A stretch of 64,000 nucleotides of DNA from Branchiostoma floridae. Its lineage: Eukaryota > Chordata > Leptocardii > Amphioxiformes > Branchiostomatidae. The stretch covers positions 1,159,246 to 1,223,245 of the forward strand of contig NC_049996.1 in assembly GCF_000003815.2 (NCBI RefSeq), written 5' to 3'. Within the stretch, counting starts at the first letter, position 1. Each line of letters opens with the position of its first letter. The notes under the pieces are model-generated. The model was not told the DNA's origin and did no database searches. It saw only the letters and a list, made by a program, of their open reading frames with translations. Shown one piece after another: positions 41,202 to 53,518 of this stretch. Made by a program: the position numbers and the translations under genes.

Positions 41202-42803
41202 TCTCACCATGCGGGGGTTGTATTAACAGGTACCCAAATGTAGGGTATAACTAGAATAACGTCCGTTCATTCCAAGATTCAAAGATTCTAATGTCTAATC
41301 TTCCGAAAAATGTCTAATCAACTGTTATTTGTGTGAAAAGTTTGTAATGAGACGAGAGCCCAGCAAAATAATGTCGGGAAAGGCATGTTACAAGCTCTGA
41401 TTGGCAACAAAACACAAACCTGATGTAAGATTCGACTCACACCGGAGTTTCTTAGGCATGCGTTCTTAAATGCGGCGCATATAGAATATGCATTGCAAGC
41501 AAAAAGTTATTGCTTGCCGCAGGACTAGGGTTGATATTTGAAATATAACAAAATGATCCTAAATATTATCTATTGCGACTTCTCGTGTGACGTTTTGAGC
41601 TGGCGCTCTCCTAAACTCACGTTAGCGTTTTGCTGCGGTCTCGGAAGGCCTCTCCAACGTTTTGAGGACGTCATGGCTACTTATATATTCACATACAATT
41701 TATTAGCCTGATGCGGGAATAATTTCATCTCTATGAATAGCTAATGCATTTTTTTTGCGAGATAATGCACTTGATTTTATGCCACTCAAAATGAATTTGG
41801 AATTTTACCATACAAACGCTTCATTCATTCAATGTAACCAAATATTAAATGCTTTTAGAACCGACCGCAAACAGAAACAAATACGTAAAATGGACGGTTT
41901 AAAATTCAACGAGGATGTACCATTGTCTGTCTAAGCCGTCAAACTTGTCCATGAGAAAGGCGATTTGGAAGGGCCTTTGAAAGGGTCTTTGGAAGAGCAA
42001 GGTTAACAGGTCCGTCCATGGAACCATGGAAGAAACCTGGCGTAAAGCCTCGCCGCCCTCGGCGGCAAGGCAAAAAAAAAACTGCAGCAAAAATTTCAAA
42101 ATGTACGGTATCCTCTCACTAAAAGTTGTTTATGAGTGTGATCAATCGCAAAATGATGCACTGGCCCAAGAAGATAATGCCTTATCACAAATAGATAATG
42201 TTGTATGTACGGCTCATTGGGTTAGAAAGACATGGTAATATACTAATAATGAAATTAGCTGCTTGGAAACAAGGCAGTGTTTTGAGATCCAATAAATGAT
42301 TTCTACATGTATACAGTGTAATAGTACTGGGTACAGGGGAAAAGTGGATGTTTTAAGGTGCTCTTGTGCCTGTATATATAATTTGTTCTACACTAGTACT
42401 AGTAACTAAGTGGCTCTTTTGCACTGAGCAGCTGTTGACATTAAAGTGCACATGTACATGATTATACGCAATCATACTCAATGTGTCACACCAAAAACTT
42501 GAGTCTATAGACTATCTGTAGGAGCCTGTTATTTCAAAAGGCAAGGAACATCAAACAGAAAACGTATCAAAATCAAATTTATGATACTAGTAAGTTGTTA
42601 CTAAATCAGTACATATACTCAACTTGTCAAACCAGAAACTTAAGTGTAGATTATCGGTAAGAGTCTGATATTTCAAAAGGCTCAGGTTTAAATGGCTAGG
42701 TTAAGGGATAGGGAACTTCAGATGAGAATGGTAACAAAATATGATTAATATGTTACTAAATCATAACATATACTCAACGTGTCAAACCAGAAACTGTAGT
42801 ATA
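41202..42803. other. no gene recognised
   Basis: Contains direct near-repeats (atatactcaacttgtcaaac / atatactcaacgtgtcaaac, with similar flanks, at about 42612 and 42769, also 42475), suggesting a degenerate ~160-bp tandem repeat at 42470-43100. No coding region recognised. Confidence 0.4.
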
Positions 42804-43014
42804 TACTGTAATTCCTGATTTTTTCACCGTAATGTTATGTTCACGGTTTTCACGGTGACGACTGTAACGTGAACTTATCATTACCGATAAAAAATAATTC
42901 ACAGACTTTTTTCATGCGCACTTGCCTCGACAGTGAACATTTAGTTCCGAGAACAAGTTCAATTTTCTCAGACCGTGAAAGTTTTGTACCGTGAAGATAA
43001 AGTGAATTACAGTA
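42804..43014. mobile_element. 211-bp MITE, compact form of 7819-9577
   Basis: tactgtaattcctgattttt to gtgaattacagta with cacggttttcacggtgac inside. Both halves match the two ends of the element at 7819-9577. It interrupts the degenerate tandem repeat around 42470-43100. Confidence 0.8.
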
Positions 43015-43255
43015 TATTGTCTGTAAGAGTCAGTGTTATTTCAAAAGGCTGAAGGTTACATTCAATTTGTTAAGTCAAGAGGTAGGGAACTTCAAATGGA
43101 AAAGGTAACATGATATGATGAATTGCTACTAAGGATACTCTGTTATGTAGAGTGTGGTATGTCTATGGAGCTCTTAGATATTGTTTACATTATAATGGTC
43201 TCCCTTATACATAGGTCACATTAGCTGATGCATATTTAACCCTGTCCATAGTAAT

Positions 43256-43837
43256 TTAGCTGTCAGGTACCAAATTTAGATGGGTTGCTATGTGACTCAG
43301 TAGAAATAGGGTTAGGAATATAAGGTTTTGGCAATAGAGATCATAAGGTATTAATTTATTACTAATTATTTTCGTAGTAAAATCTTCCAAAGCATTGTGT
43401 ATTGCAACTTGGTTTTTCTCGGAAAAATTTGTATGAAAAAAATAAAGATTTGTAAGGGGGAACATAGCTGAGCGATAGAGGGTGTGTGTGATAGGGGGTT
43501 CCTGATTTCTGCTGTGGAGTTTTATGAATTCCATGTAAGTTATAATGAGGCCTTGTAAGGCATCTTGAGGGGCATAATTACTCTTAATAGAAGACTGTAC
43601 AGTGGCCACATGTGACGAAGCATCCCAGGTCAATCCAAATTTTATGCTTGCTTGAGGATCTGCTCCCCAGGGTAAGGGGACACAGGGAATAAGGACACAG
43701 TGCCCTTTTTTCCTTCTATGAATTGAGAAAAAAGCTCTTACAATCGTCACACTCACTATTGTATACTCTGTAATACTACTGTATACTACATGAGTTGCAG
43801 TAGTAATGTCTTTTGATTTTAGGCAACTTTCTAACAA
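43256..43837 (-). CDS. unidentified 193-codon open frame
   Basis: Starts at an ATG at 43837 and stops at 43256. The translation is hydrophobic in patches (MFPLTNLYFFHT, LIFLTLFLLSHIATHL) with no recognised domain or repeat. Length alone makes it mildly unusual in this AT-rich stretch; it could be chance or a transposon remnant. Confidence 0.15.
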   Translation of the reverse strand: MLESCLKSKDITTATHVVYSSITEYTIVSVTIVRAFFSIHRRKKGHCVLIPCVPLPWGADPQASIKFGLTWDASSHVATVQSSIKSNYAPQDALQGLIITYMEFIKLHSRNQEPPITHTLYRSAMFPLTNLYFFHTNFSEKNQVAIHNALEDFTTKIISNKLIPYDLYCQNLIFLTLFLLSHIATHLNLVPDS

Positions 43838-44265
43838 AGACCATATTCATGATTTTCTGGTTTGTAAACAACAGGAATGATTGAAAAGCACTAAATCAAT
43901 TTTTGATTTCGGCTTAATATCCTTGTAAAGAGATTATTACTGTACTTAAATCCCCTAGTTATAAAATGCCACCTAGCAGTTGCTGCCATATTGCACTGCT
44001 CTGAAATTAACTCCTTTATGGTATTCCACTGTGGTATGTTAAGAATGTATGTTAATTAAGGGATGGCTAGATGGGTATGTTACCTGGCAGGCCCTAAAGG
44101 GAACTCATGTTAATTAAGTCTACATGTGTATAGCCTAGGTGAGTACTTCTGTGTTTTCAGTTAGTAGGACAACTTTCAAAATACATGTACAAAGAAGCTA
44201 GGACGTTACAGCACTTTTGTGTGCTAGTATGTAAGAAATGTTTAACTCTTGCATAAATATTGTTG

Positions 44266-44749
44266 TGTGTACATGTTTGGTAACGACATGTGTTAGAATG
44301 TAGAATTGGCATCCTGTATTTAGCCCTTTAGTTTAAGGCATATGAATCTCATCCTCCTAACGCCCGGTCCCCAACGGCACTACCTTATGGGGCCCTGCTG
44401 TCCCAGGCCCTACCTACGGGTATTATGATTGTCGCCACAAACAAGCTGTCAACCAATCAGAGAACAGGCCTTCCTTGGGCTTGTTGTTGTCGCAAGCTGT
44501 CTCGCAAAGGCCGCTGGGAAGCTATCAGCCAATCATGTTACGTATTACCATGACTTTGTTTGCTCACCATGCCAACGCCCGATCCCCAACGGCTGACTGC
44601 CCATATAAGGGCAAGCTCATTAATATTCATAAGCAAGGCACCCCTAATAACCGAATACTGTGGCTGATTTGTCAGGGTTGATATCATAGGCTTTGCCGTG
44701 ATTGTCAACCCTGAGTGTGAGGGTGATGAATCTACAATAAAGTATTTCA
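44266..44749 (+). mobile_element. probable solo LTR, 484 bp
   Basis: Bounded by tgtgta...ttca and flanked by ttgttg on both sides (44260-44265, 44750-44755). Inside: two CCAAT boxes (accaatcaga near 44454, gccaatcatg near 44529) and a TATA-type ccatataagg (44599-44608, also an SRF CArG match). A 10-bp hairpin (tcagggttga 44672-44681 / tcaaccctga 44705-44714) and AATAAA at about 44736 follow, 10 bp before the end. This promoter-to-poly(A) spacing fits an LTR. Boundaries are inferred and could be shifted. Confidence 0.4.
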
Positions 44750-44755
44750 TTGTTG

Positions 44756-45499
44756 TTTATGCTATATCAAGAATACCATGCAAATTGTGAAAGTTAAAAT
44801 GGTATTTGGCACTGAAAGTTGTAATCAAAACACATTTAAGTTAGTAAAACGGCATTCTTAAGATTGAACTGGTCCACATTTGTAAGATTCTTGACATGTC
44901 AGCAGTGTCTTGATTGGAAAGATACATACATAATTACATTATGCACATTTGCATATGTTGTTTCTGAAAGTTTTTCTTTTCTTAGCAAACTTGATATCCA
45001 ACAGATGAACTTTGAAACTTATACCAGGGTGCTGCATCCAATTTATCATATGGTTATCTTAATGAAGTTTAGACATCCAGGTAAACAATATTTGAAGACA
45101 AATTCAATCAGTTGAAGTACAACTGGATGAGATTCAGATATTTCTTTCGGACATTTCAAGTGACATCCATCACTCTTCTTCAGCTTCTCTGAAATGACCA
45201 TCAAGTCTACCTGGAAGAATCAGTTGAGCATGTGCAAAAGTCACTAAGTCGTAATTCGTAATTGTTGTTTGTAAATGTCACTCATGTAAATCACATAGAA
45301 CAGTTCCTATGGTAGGTCACCATAGCAATTGTAAATATTCATTTTGTTTTGGAGGTGGGGTCTCATGTACTGGAGAGTTCTATGCCAAGTCCGGTTTAAG
45401 TTTGGGTTGTACAATTTGTAGATCCGTTCATCCTGTTAGTGCTTACTGCTTAGTATAGACTGTGTTTGTTTCAGTTGTGCAACTGTACAATTTGTGGAA
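44756..45499. other. no gene recognised
   Basis: AT-rich flank; nothing assigned. Confidence 0.3.
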
Positions 45500-45850
45500 A
45501 CAGTTCCAGATTTTAGTGACATCTGCATGGTGTACGTACTATAGTAGAGGTCCTGGGTTTGAATCTCCTGACATGGCCCATAGACGTTGTACGCTTGAAA
45601 AAGGTCAACTGGTGAGAATGAGTGCCTAACTCTCGGATAGGAAGTCCCGGTTTTCGAGGAGAGCCACACCTAGAGCATGTAAAAGAACCCACCACACTTA
45701 TTGAAAAGAGTAGGGGTCCTTCCCTGTGTAAGTGGATCAAATAAATCTGTCCGGATATGCAGCTTGTACTCATTGATGTACAAACCTAGTGGGTACTGTA
45801 ATACCATGAGACGGTTTGCCGGGTATGCAATACAAACAAACAAACAAAAA
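45500..45850 (+). mobile_element. tRNA-derived SINE, copy 2
   Basis: Contains a B-box-like gggtttgaatctcc (45556) and the family tail: gagagccacacct, ccacacttattgaaaagagt, ggatcaaataaatctgtcc, gtatgcaatacaaacaaaca. The tail ends 30 bp before the exon at 45883. Confidence 0.75.
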
Positions 45851-45882
45851 GATTTTTAAAATCTCTTGTTCTATCTTTGCAG

Positions 45883-45989
45883 CCCTGGCCATGGTTTCGT
45901 CCTGATTGGCGCCTTCTGTTTCGTTCCTGTTTCCTAACGTCATGGAAGCTGCCTCGAAGAAGTCTGTGGAGGCTACCAAGTCAACAGAG
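45883..45989 (+). CDS. candidate first coding exon of unidentified gene
   Basis: Acceptor ctatctttgcag before 45883 and donor GTATGT after 45989. The ATG at 45942 opens MEAASKKSVEATKSTE, leaving in phase 0. The upstream part would be 5' UTR. A plausible start exon of a plus-strand gene whose promoter might be the one at 35.6 kb. No homology is recognised; the rest of the gene is not found. Confidence 0.35.
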
Positions 45990-46568
45990 GTATGTTGTAT
46001 TCTTCAACATATTCATAATCATATAACATTTTTTCATTCAGGCCACAATGCCCGGAACTTGTGTAATATATGGATGACATCCATGTTTGCATCAATTTTT
46101 CTTTGTTTCAAAAAAACAAAAATTTGCGACCATACTTTCATTTATAAATGGCACAAAGAAGATACAAAATGAGGAAATACATGCTGTAACTTGCAAGAAA
46201 ATATTGGAAATCAAGGAATCCTCCAAACTCTGAAGGGACCACCCAATAAGATCAATAAAAAAAAAGAAGAAGAAGATCATGATGTGAAGGAAGAAAATAA
46301 TATTCAACATTTTTTACCACTTAGATTCAATAAGCAAAGCAGGATTATTTTGTGCGACTTTTTCCCACATCCTTGTGTCAGTTTGGGGTGCCCCGAGGAT
46401 GTCATTTATAATTATAATGTTCAGATCAGTATGATCATGTGGACATGAGTCATCCCATCATGAGGTACTCTTTGCTGAAGAGCCCCCTGTCACATGGGAG
46501 AAAACTGCAGTCATAATGTGCCATCATTCAACTTTCTGCAAAACTTAATTTGCATACACATGAAGTTA

Positions 46569-46936
46569 GGCCACACCAATTTAATTTCTTGGTTCACGGA
46601 TTCGCTCGCTCCTATTTTTTGGAAAAAAAAATAAAAATAAAAATTACCACTCAGCAAATTTTCACCATTAATGAAACCATTCACCAACTTTCTAGTGTAG
46701 CGAATTGGCCTTTATATTATAAGCTCCTTAAATTGTGGGTACTGGTGCTGTTACTGTACAATAATAGTGTTTTTGTACTTTTTTCAAGCTGAAAACTTTT
46801 TCTTCTTTATGTTTTGGATTAGCCGTTACCTTTACCCCAACCATTTTACAATTTTTATTTTTATTTTTATTTCGCCCTCTCGCTCCATATTTTTTATGAA
46901 AAAATCCGTGAACCAAGAAATTAAATTGGTGTGGCC
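46569..46936. mobile_element. Harbinger-type MITE, 368 bp, TTA target duplication
   Basis: Inverted ends of about 37 bp, ggccacaccaatttaatttc and cttggttcacgga, flanked by TTA at 46566-46568 and 46937-46939. Internal A- and T-rich tracts are also complementary (ggaaaaaaaaataaaaataa / tttttatttttatttttatt). Same TWA/GGCC logic as the 24438-24971 element. Confidence 0.88.
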
Positions 46937-46939
46937 TTA

Positions 46940-47717
46940 TTGTGCACAAAAAAGGTGGCCAAGGAAGGCTATACTATACAATTTGAAGTTAGATTGGAAC
47001 TTTTACAAATGACAACAGATGTATGTGTGTCTGAATGTCTGAGAAATGTGTACATTCTTTGTGTATGTACAATGAATGAATGTCTGTGAACATGTATGTG
47101 GCTTTTATGGTCATGTATGTTTTCTCTGTAAGTCGTTAAAAAAAAGGATAATTCAAACCTGCTAATTTTGCTTGTATCTGGTAAAGCAATTTAACGAGGT
47201 ATATTTGAAAATATGACTCCTGTGTTAGACCTCATGGTGCATCTGTCACAAATGGTGGCCCCCCTCCCCACCCCAGCACATCTAGATCTAGTCTTCTACT
47301 GTAGCACTCAGATTACATTAGAAACATTAAAAAACACCTCCAAGTTTGGAACAATCTCACACCTTCAAAGACCTTCACCTTTATAAAGTTTATATGCTAA
47401 TGATATGTCCTCAATCTCTCCTACCTTCAACTTCAAGTTTATACTATTACAAATCATGGCATAGTTTCATGATAAATTATGGTTTAATTATTGTTCCTGT
47501 TCCCTTGTGAATCTTGTCATTTCACAGAATTATTTTAGGCATCTAAATAAAAAGAATCTGATTCAGTTAAAGAAATACTGACAGAATTTTGTTATTTGGG
47601 ATATGGACATAAATGTCCATTAAATAATTTATGGAACACTGTTCTATGAAATGTTTAAGCAGGAAAGTTTTTAGAAATCTCATTTCTTTAAGTCAAATTG
47701 CCCTCAAAATTACTCTT
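46940..47717. other. no gene recognised
   Basis: AT-rich intergenic or intronic DNA. Confidence 0.3.
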
Positions 47718-47805
47718 TCTCTCTCTCTCTCTCTTCCTCTCTCTCTCTCTCTCTCTCTCCCTCTCTCTGTCTCTTCATCTCTCCCTCCCTCTCTCCTCTC
47801 TGTCT
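47718..47805. repeat. (CT)n microsatellite
   Basis: Imperfect ctctct tract with cctc and gtct interruptions. Confidence 0.95.
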
Positions 47806-47845
47806 CTTTTTTAATGTATGAAGGGTATTTAACGTTTTATGTATT

Positions 47846-48057
47846 GGTGCAGGTGCATGTGAATTGTTATTAGCTGTATTGAATGTTACTACCCATAAAG
47901 TATAACAGAAAAAATAGCAATGGTTCCTGAAAAAACTTAAGTATGATCCATACTTCCTAAATTCAGAGTGGTGCAGGTAAAATTTGTCTGGTGCAGGTAA
48001 TTTTCAATGTTACCTGCACCAGTGCAGGTATGCAGAAAAAAAGTATTTCGAGCTCTG
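47846..48057. repeat. truncated copy of the 37638 MITE
   Basis: Shares atagcaatggttcctga, gtatgatccatacttcctaa and gtggtgcaggta with 37.80-37.96 kb and ends gtatttcgagctctg. The left terminus is missing, perhaps cut at the neighbouring microsatellite. Confidence 0.65.
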
Positions 48058-48774
48058 AAATTAATTGCATGCTCAGCACAGACCACCTTTTCCCTGTGTG
48101 GCTGCCCTGATATTGCAGTCCATCTCCTGACATTTCATTGTGGCAGTTTCGAAAGGTCAAAACCATCGCTGCCTCATTTCATCCAATCACGTCCCTGTAC
48201 TTTATTAGACCGTATTACCAATCTAAGCTCTGGTTCTCGGATTTGCTGCTTCATTTGAAACAGGAAAGAAAAAGATAACAATCTTACAACAGTTTACAAC
48301 TTTGGATATGACTCAATCCCCAAATATGTAAATTATGCAATTTGGGACTCATGGCTCAAAATATTAGTATTTTTACCTACAAAATTGACCAATACTGGTG
48401 GTAAAAGCTTTTAATCTAAGCAAATAAAACTTTTTAAAAGATACAATTATTATGATCCCTTCCTCATTTTCTGATGCTTTGCTGTTTCTCAGTCATTACA
48501 TCTAATTGGGATTTCTAAATTTGTTCCAGTATAAATTTTGATTTAGGCTGGTGTCTAACAATGATGAATGTAATTATTGGAATTTATGGATTATTGGATT
48601 GTCGATTTGTCGTTGAAACTCAATGTATTTTCAAGTTCTGTATGATATTCAGAGGGGGTCCCTTTATGGTTAGGACATTTGAAAATGTAGAGTAAAAGTT
48701 GGCATTCTGAGGTTACCCATGAGGGATTTTAATTCCTTTTTAGTTTTTACACCATGCATGATTTGAAGGATTTT
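48058..48774. other. no gene recognised
   Basis: Nothing assigned. Confidence 0.3.
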
Positions 48775-48960
48775 TGGTCAGTTTCGAAGGTCATATCAAC
48801 ATTTTTCAAATTTGATCAGACATTGTTTCACCAGTGAATACTAGCAAAGCAACACATGTACACTAGTTGTAAATTAGCATAATGGCCCTCATTCAAAGCG
48901 GTGGCTAAAAATTACAACATGGTAGCCTGTTAGGCTAAAATACACTAGCTAGAACCCTAC
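48775..48960 (+). repeat. dispersed repeat, copy 2
   Basis: Counterpart of 39475-39657 with an extra segment near 48815-48835. Confidence 0.6.
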
Positions 48961-49226
48961 ACTGTATTTTACCCTTTTGATTACATTATGACCTCTAGTT
49001 TTCTGCATTTATTTATTTCTTTCAACTCTCAACAGACCACCCTCAAATCCACTCCAGTACTCAGTCCTCCATTTGCTACATACTGTAACAATCCTTCACT
49101 AATTGCACCAGTCAATTTTAGATCAATACGCATTATCCTGAATCTGTACCCTTGTATAACGGTATTACAGTAAATGTCCTATTTTGCCCTTCAGTTTCCC
49201 ATTCTGTCCTTCAGGCGTCCATTATT

Positions 49227-49240
49227 CCCCCCCCCCCCCC
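49227..49240. repeat. poly(C) tract
   Basis: Fourteen consecutive C bases; a length-variable site and possible sequencing weak spot. Confidence 0.95.
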
Positions 49241-49998
49241 GCCACCCTGTGACAGATGACCCAGCCCCGAGTAGAACTAATCACAGCGGCTTGTAACAAG
49301 CCTGGCTGTTGTAAGTCAGCTGCGCATGTTTAATTCATCCCCCCTGGCTGCGACTCAAATCAATGCACCCGCCTCCCATTGACGGTCCTCTGCTGTTAGG
49401 GATGCTCCGCCGCTCGTCCCTCCAAGCTGTCAATCAAACCCGCGCTGCCTCTCATTGATTCCTGAGTGGATTCCATCGCAGGGAGAGGACGGGAGACCTT
49501 GGAATTTTTGCATACGGATTGCGCGTGTGGGAGTGGGTGACTGACTGTGAAGGGGGCTGTATCCTCACACATCCTGCTGTATAGCCAACCAATCGGGAGG
49601 CTCAGTCGGGGAGAGAAGGAGAAATAAAACCTTCTCTTCTCTGAACATTTGGAAAGTCTGATTTCCTACGCTGAAGCGGTGAGAAGCTGTGTGATTTGTG
49701 TTTGACAGAGGAACGACGGCCCGTTGGGAATTGTGCCGCGGCCGTAGCCGAATCCCCGCGTAGCGTTGCCTAACAAATGTGGAGGAGCAGCTTGTGCTGG
49801 GAAGGAGCTGTGTCCTCACCGGGTGAAGTATCGGCCCAAGATTGCGTGTATTGGTTGGGGAATACGCCGGTCCGTGTGTCTACCAGCCGTATCATCCAGC
49901 CGAGCACGTTCTCTGTAATGGGGGAGGATCCGCGTGTGCCGAGGGTTCGCTTCTTTGTCAGCGCTTGAAGAACAGCTGGTTCGTGGAGATTTTAACCG
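49241..49998 (+). promoter_or_regulatory. GC-rich promoter / 5' UTR region
   Basis: CpG-normal, GC-rich block in an AT-rich surrounding. It has a CCAAT box (gccaaccaatcgggag, 49575-49590), several ATTGA/TCAAT motifs (49355, 49428, 49455), and an upstream frame of 63 codons (49777-49968) starting MWRSSLCWEG. Reads as a promoter and leader for the frame at 49999. Inferred from composition and motif content. Confidence 0.4.
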
Positions 49999-50136
49999 AT
50001 GACTATGAAGCGCGTGTGTTTTCGTAGTCAGGACGAGGTGATTCTGCTGCCCGCCGCGCCGAGCGTAGACGACTCCACGGGGAACCATCCCCGACCCCCC
50101 AGGAAACCGTTGGTGAGGCAGAACGCAGTGTGTGCG
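49999..50136 (+). CDS. candidate first coding exon with PP1-docking-like motif
   Basis: ATG at 49999 opens MTMKRVCFRSQDEVILLP, then AAPSVDDSTGNHPRPPRKPL and VRQNAVCA. Possible donors are GTAGGT after 50136 or GTGAGG at 50112. KRVCF fits the [KR]-V-x-F consensus for protein phosphatase 1 docking, and VILL follows at a spacing seen in some PP1 partners. Short motifs occur by chance, so this is only a hint. No other domain is visible; downstream exons are not found in the window. Confidence 0.3.
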
Positions 50137-51588
50137 GTAGGTCAGAGTTGGATTTCTCTATGTAACATGCATTGTGCTTAGTACATTCAATATTCCTATT
50201 TGTTATACTTATAGTGTATTCAGTTTGTGACTGTTATCTTTACCTTTAGAACAACAGTTTATTTTTTGTTCAAAATATCTACTCACTAGATTTGATATTT
50301 TTCCGTATATAAAGCCTAATATAACTTATATTTACAGAAATATATATCTGTTTGAGTCTTCTCTATCTACTGCAGGTGTTATTCAATATCATGAGATATC
50401 AATTATTAATAAACTTTTACTAAGCTAATACCAAATAATAACTTTATTTATAGTCTACATGAACAGTACAGTTTTTAGAAGATATTTTTGGATAGTTGTT
50501 TGATTATTCTCATTACAGTGTATAGTTACTGTATTTTGTGTATAAACCTAGCCTGTTTTTCTGTTGAAATTTAAATATTCATTTATAATTGTTGTCTGTA
50601 GCACAAAGCATGGAGTCATGTGCTAATAAAATACAAGGGATAATACTTAAACTCTAGGGACAGTACATTAACAAAATCTAGTGTTAAAATATATAGTGAT
50701 TTCAACTAGGACAGTTTTTGGATGGTAAAAATAAAACCCTTACCGAGCCTCAACATTTTATTACATTGTGGTTAACAGTAATGGAAATTATATTGGTGCA
50801 GTAAAGGTGGTAATTTGCGGCTTGTGAGGGAAGTTGTAACGCAAACTTATTCAATTATTGATTTATTTATTGCCAATATTTCCTTGCGGATGTCTGGTTG
50901 TCTGGGCCGTTTGGCCTCTCCGTCAATTGCTTCTCAGGGAAAATTGTTAAAGATGTATATATAATAAAGTAAACGTTTAGATTTAAGCATATTTTCTATC
51001 CTAGGTCCAATATACAAGAATATTATTGTGATCATTAATGAATAACAGTAAAAAGCTGTGTTACTTTTGAATAAGACCCTTTAGATTTCAAGGAGAAAAT
51101 CCTGAAAATGCTATGATATACTGTAGTTCAAAATAATTCAAACGTCACTCGATAAAGATTTTAGCTATTAATATCATTATCAATTATGAGCAATTGATCA
51201 TTCATTGATCATTTTTAACTTTAGGAGTTATGATTGATATATGGAATTTTATGATAGTCCACTTCATTCATACATAACATAACATAACACAACAACAACA
51301 ATACAATTTCAGACTATTGAATATTTAATTGCATTTTTGATATAAAAGAAAAAAAAACTAGTCGGGGAAAAAGATGACAACCTCAGAAGTTGCTCTCATT
51401 TCCAATGTCAAATGCAAAAATAGCATGTTTTTTTCAACTCACTCTGCAAACTGACATTAGGCAAATTATGAGATATGCAATACAATCTAACAATCTAACA
51501 TTGTATCTGATGTTGTTTAATTCACACAGTTTATTTCTTTCATATCACTGGTAAACTGTCTTTTTGTACAGTATACATACAATGTGAG
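50137..51588. other. AT-rich, no gene recognised
   Basis: Abrupt drop in GC after 50140, consistent with a large first intron. Nothing assigned. Confidence 0.35.
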
Positions 51589-51904
51589 TAGGGGTGGGTA
51601 CCGGTACAGAAAATTCTGGACTAGGTACTGTTTAGATCCAGAGGATTAGGTCCAGGTCTGGACCTGAACCTCGACCTGATTGTGAAATTGGAAGCTTGTG
51701 AATGTGCAATACAATGTGTTCATTTCTCTACAAAGGAATCTGTTTGGTCGGGTATATGACTTCCACTGGCACTTTCAAATCCTATCCCTGTGTAACTTAA
51801 AAATTGCCTCTGTTAACTTGACAAAGTTTGACTATAGAATTTTTACTTTGTAAAAATGACAACAAGAAAAAAAACCTTTTTGTACCAGTATACACCCAAC
51901 CCTA
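51589..51904. mobile_element. hAT-type MITE, diverged copy
   Basis: taggggtgggtaccggtaca at the left and tacacccaacccta at the right; shares the ggtccaggtctggacctgaa core with 36770-37202. Flanking octamers (aatgtgag / gtttcgag) match at only about half the positions, so the insertion is old. Confidence 0.75.
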
Positions 51905-53518
51905 GTTTCGAGCCATGTTTTTGCAGCTGGGCATTATTGGACGAGGATGATTCTCATCTCCACAGCAGATTGGGACCCAGACTCCAGGGGAATAGGGCAC
52001 GGTGATAAGGATTCCAATAACGTGTTGCCATGGCAACGTGCACAGTAAAACTCAAGAGCGAGACTGTATCAGGAAACATGGGCCATAATAAGTCAATGTG
52101 TCGGTTCATATCATAATCCCTCGTTTAATATGAAGTATTACAAAGCTTGATTGACATACCAAAAAGTACACTTTATTATGGTCAACTGCAAACTGCAAAT
52201 TACAAAATAGATCTTGACTTAAGACTCTAGTAACACACCAAACAATGTCAGGGTAATATACATTGTACGTCATGAATGTATAAAATCTTGAATTACGCTT
52301 TCAAAGAGGAGGCTATAAATGTTTGTTTTTTTAATATTTGTGGTTTTGGTTATCTAATGTTGAGTTGCATGACTCAAGAAGTTGTTGATAAAGTATTTAG
52401 TTTAGAACTGGTAGAACTAGTCCTTTGTCAGACATGACAGACATTCCAGGTCATGAGGTCAATGGAAAGGTCTACTATTTCAGGGGAGTTTTTTTATATG
52501 CCTGTGTATTCTTTTTTATGTGAATTTATTTTCCATATGCTAGTTACGTGACTGTAACTTACAAATTCAAATCTACCTTACACTTCAATGTTTCATAATC
52601 TGATGTAGTAGAAAATACTTCAATTCAAGTTAGTGCACACCTTAACATAGACACTGTCCGACTCATATGCAGTACTTATGGCCTGGTATAGTTATATTAC
52701 CTCAAGTTCAATGAAAAATGGAGGTATTTTTGGTCTGTTTTGTCTGCATTCTGTATCATAAAGTTAGAACGTCTGGATGGATTACAATATTTGGTATGTG
52801 AGTTGGTCACAGGAAAATGAAGGTCAAGGTCAATTTTGTGCCCCCAGGTGGCTGACCTTGATACTGCAGCAAAACTTCCAGGTTTTGTATCTTTTGTGCT
52901 GGACATGATATAGTATGACTCCACTACGTCTACAAGATTTCAACCAATATTTTGCAGCACAGTGATTGTCTTCATAAGGGAATAAAGTATGGGATCAAAA
53001 TTAATGTGGTTGATGTGACAAGTCTGGAGCATTTTTGCAGAAATAAATGAAGATTCATGACTCATTATCTGAGGCATCTTGGTAACCATGAAATTTCACC
53101 AGCTAAAAATATCTCTCTAATGTGCACCAATGTCATCCAGACATGACGTTATCTCTTCATATAATAACGGTGTATCTGACATTTGTGATGGAGCAGCCTA
53201 TCAGTGCCCAAAGGGTTGGTCTCAGTGTGCCTGCTTACATAATGCTATGAGTGAACCTGAAACCAGCGCTTGAAATACACACCTGCAAACACAAACACAT
53301 TTTACTTGGCGCAACGTCATTCTAAACCCAGGTTGTACAGTGCCCAACGTCAAATTTTGCAGTTGGAACACTGCTTTCACCCACCTATGCTCATAAGCTT
53401 TAAATTTATTTCTTGATACAGTAAAAAATCAGTAGTAACAAAGATAATGGATCAGTAGCCGATTTGCAGAAAGTAATAACTTGGAAGTGGGGCTACCTGA
53501 AATGTTGATGGCACCACC
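51905..53518. other. no gene; dispersed repeat at 52697-52935
   Basis: 52697-52935 (atggaggtatttttggtctg ... ggtcacaggaaaatgaaggt) has the look of a dispersed family related by attacaatatttggtatgtg to sequence near 29980. No coding region recognised. Confidence 0.4.
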
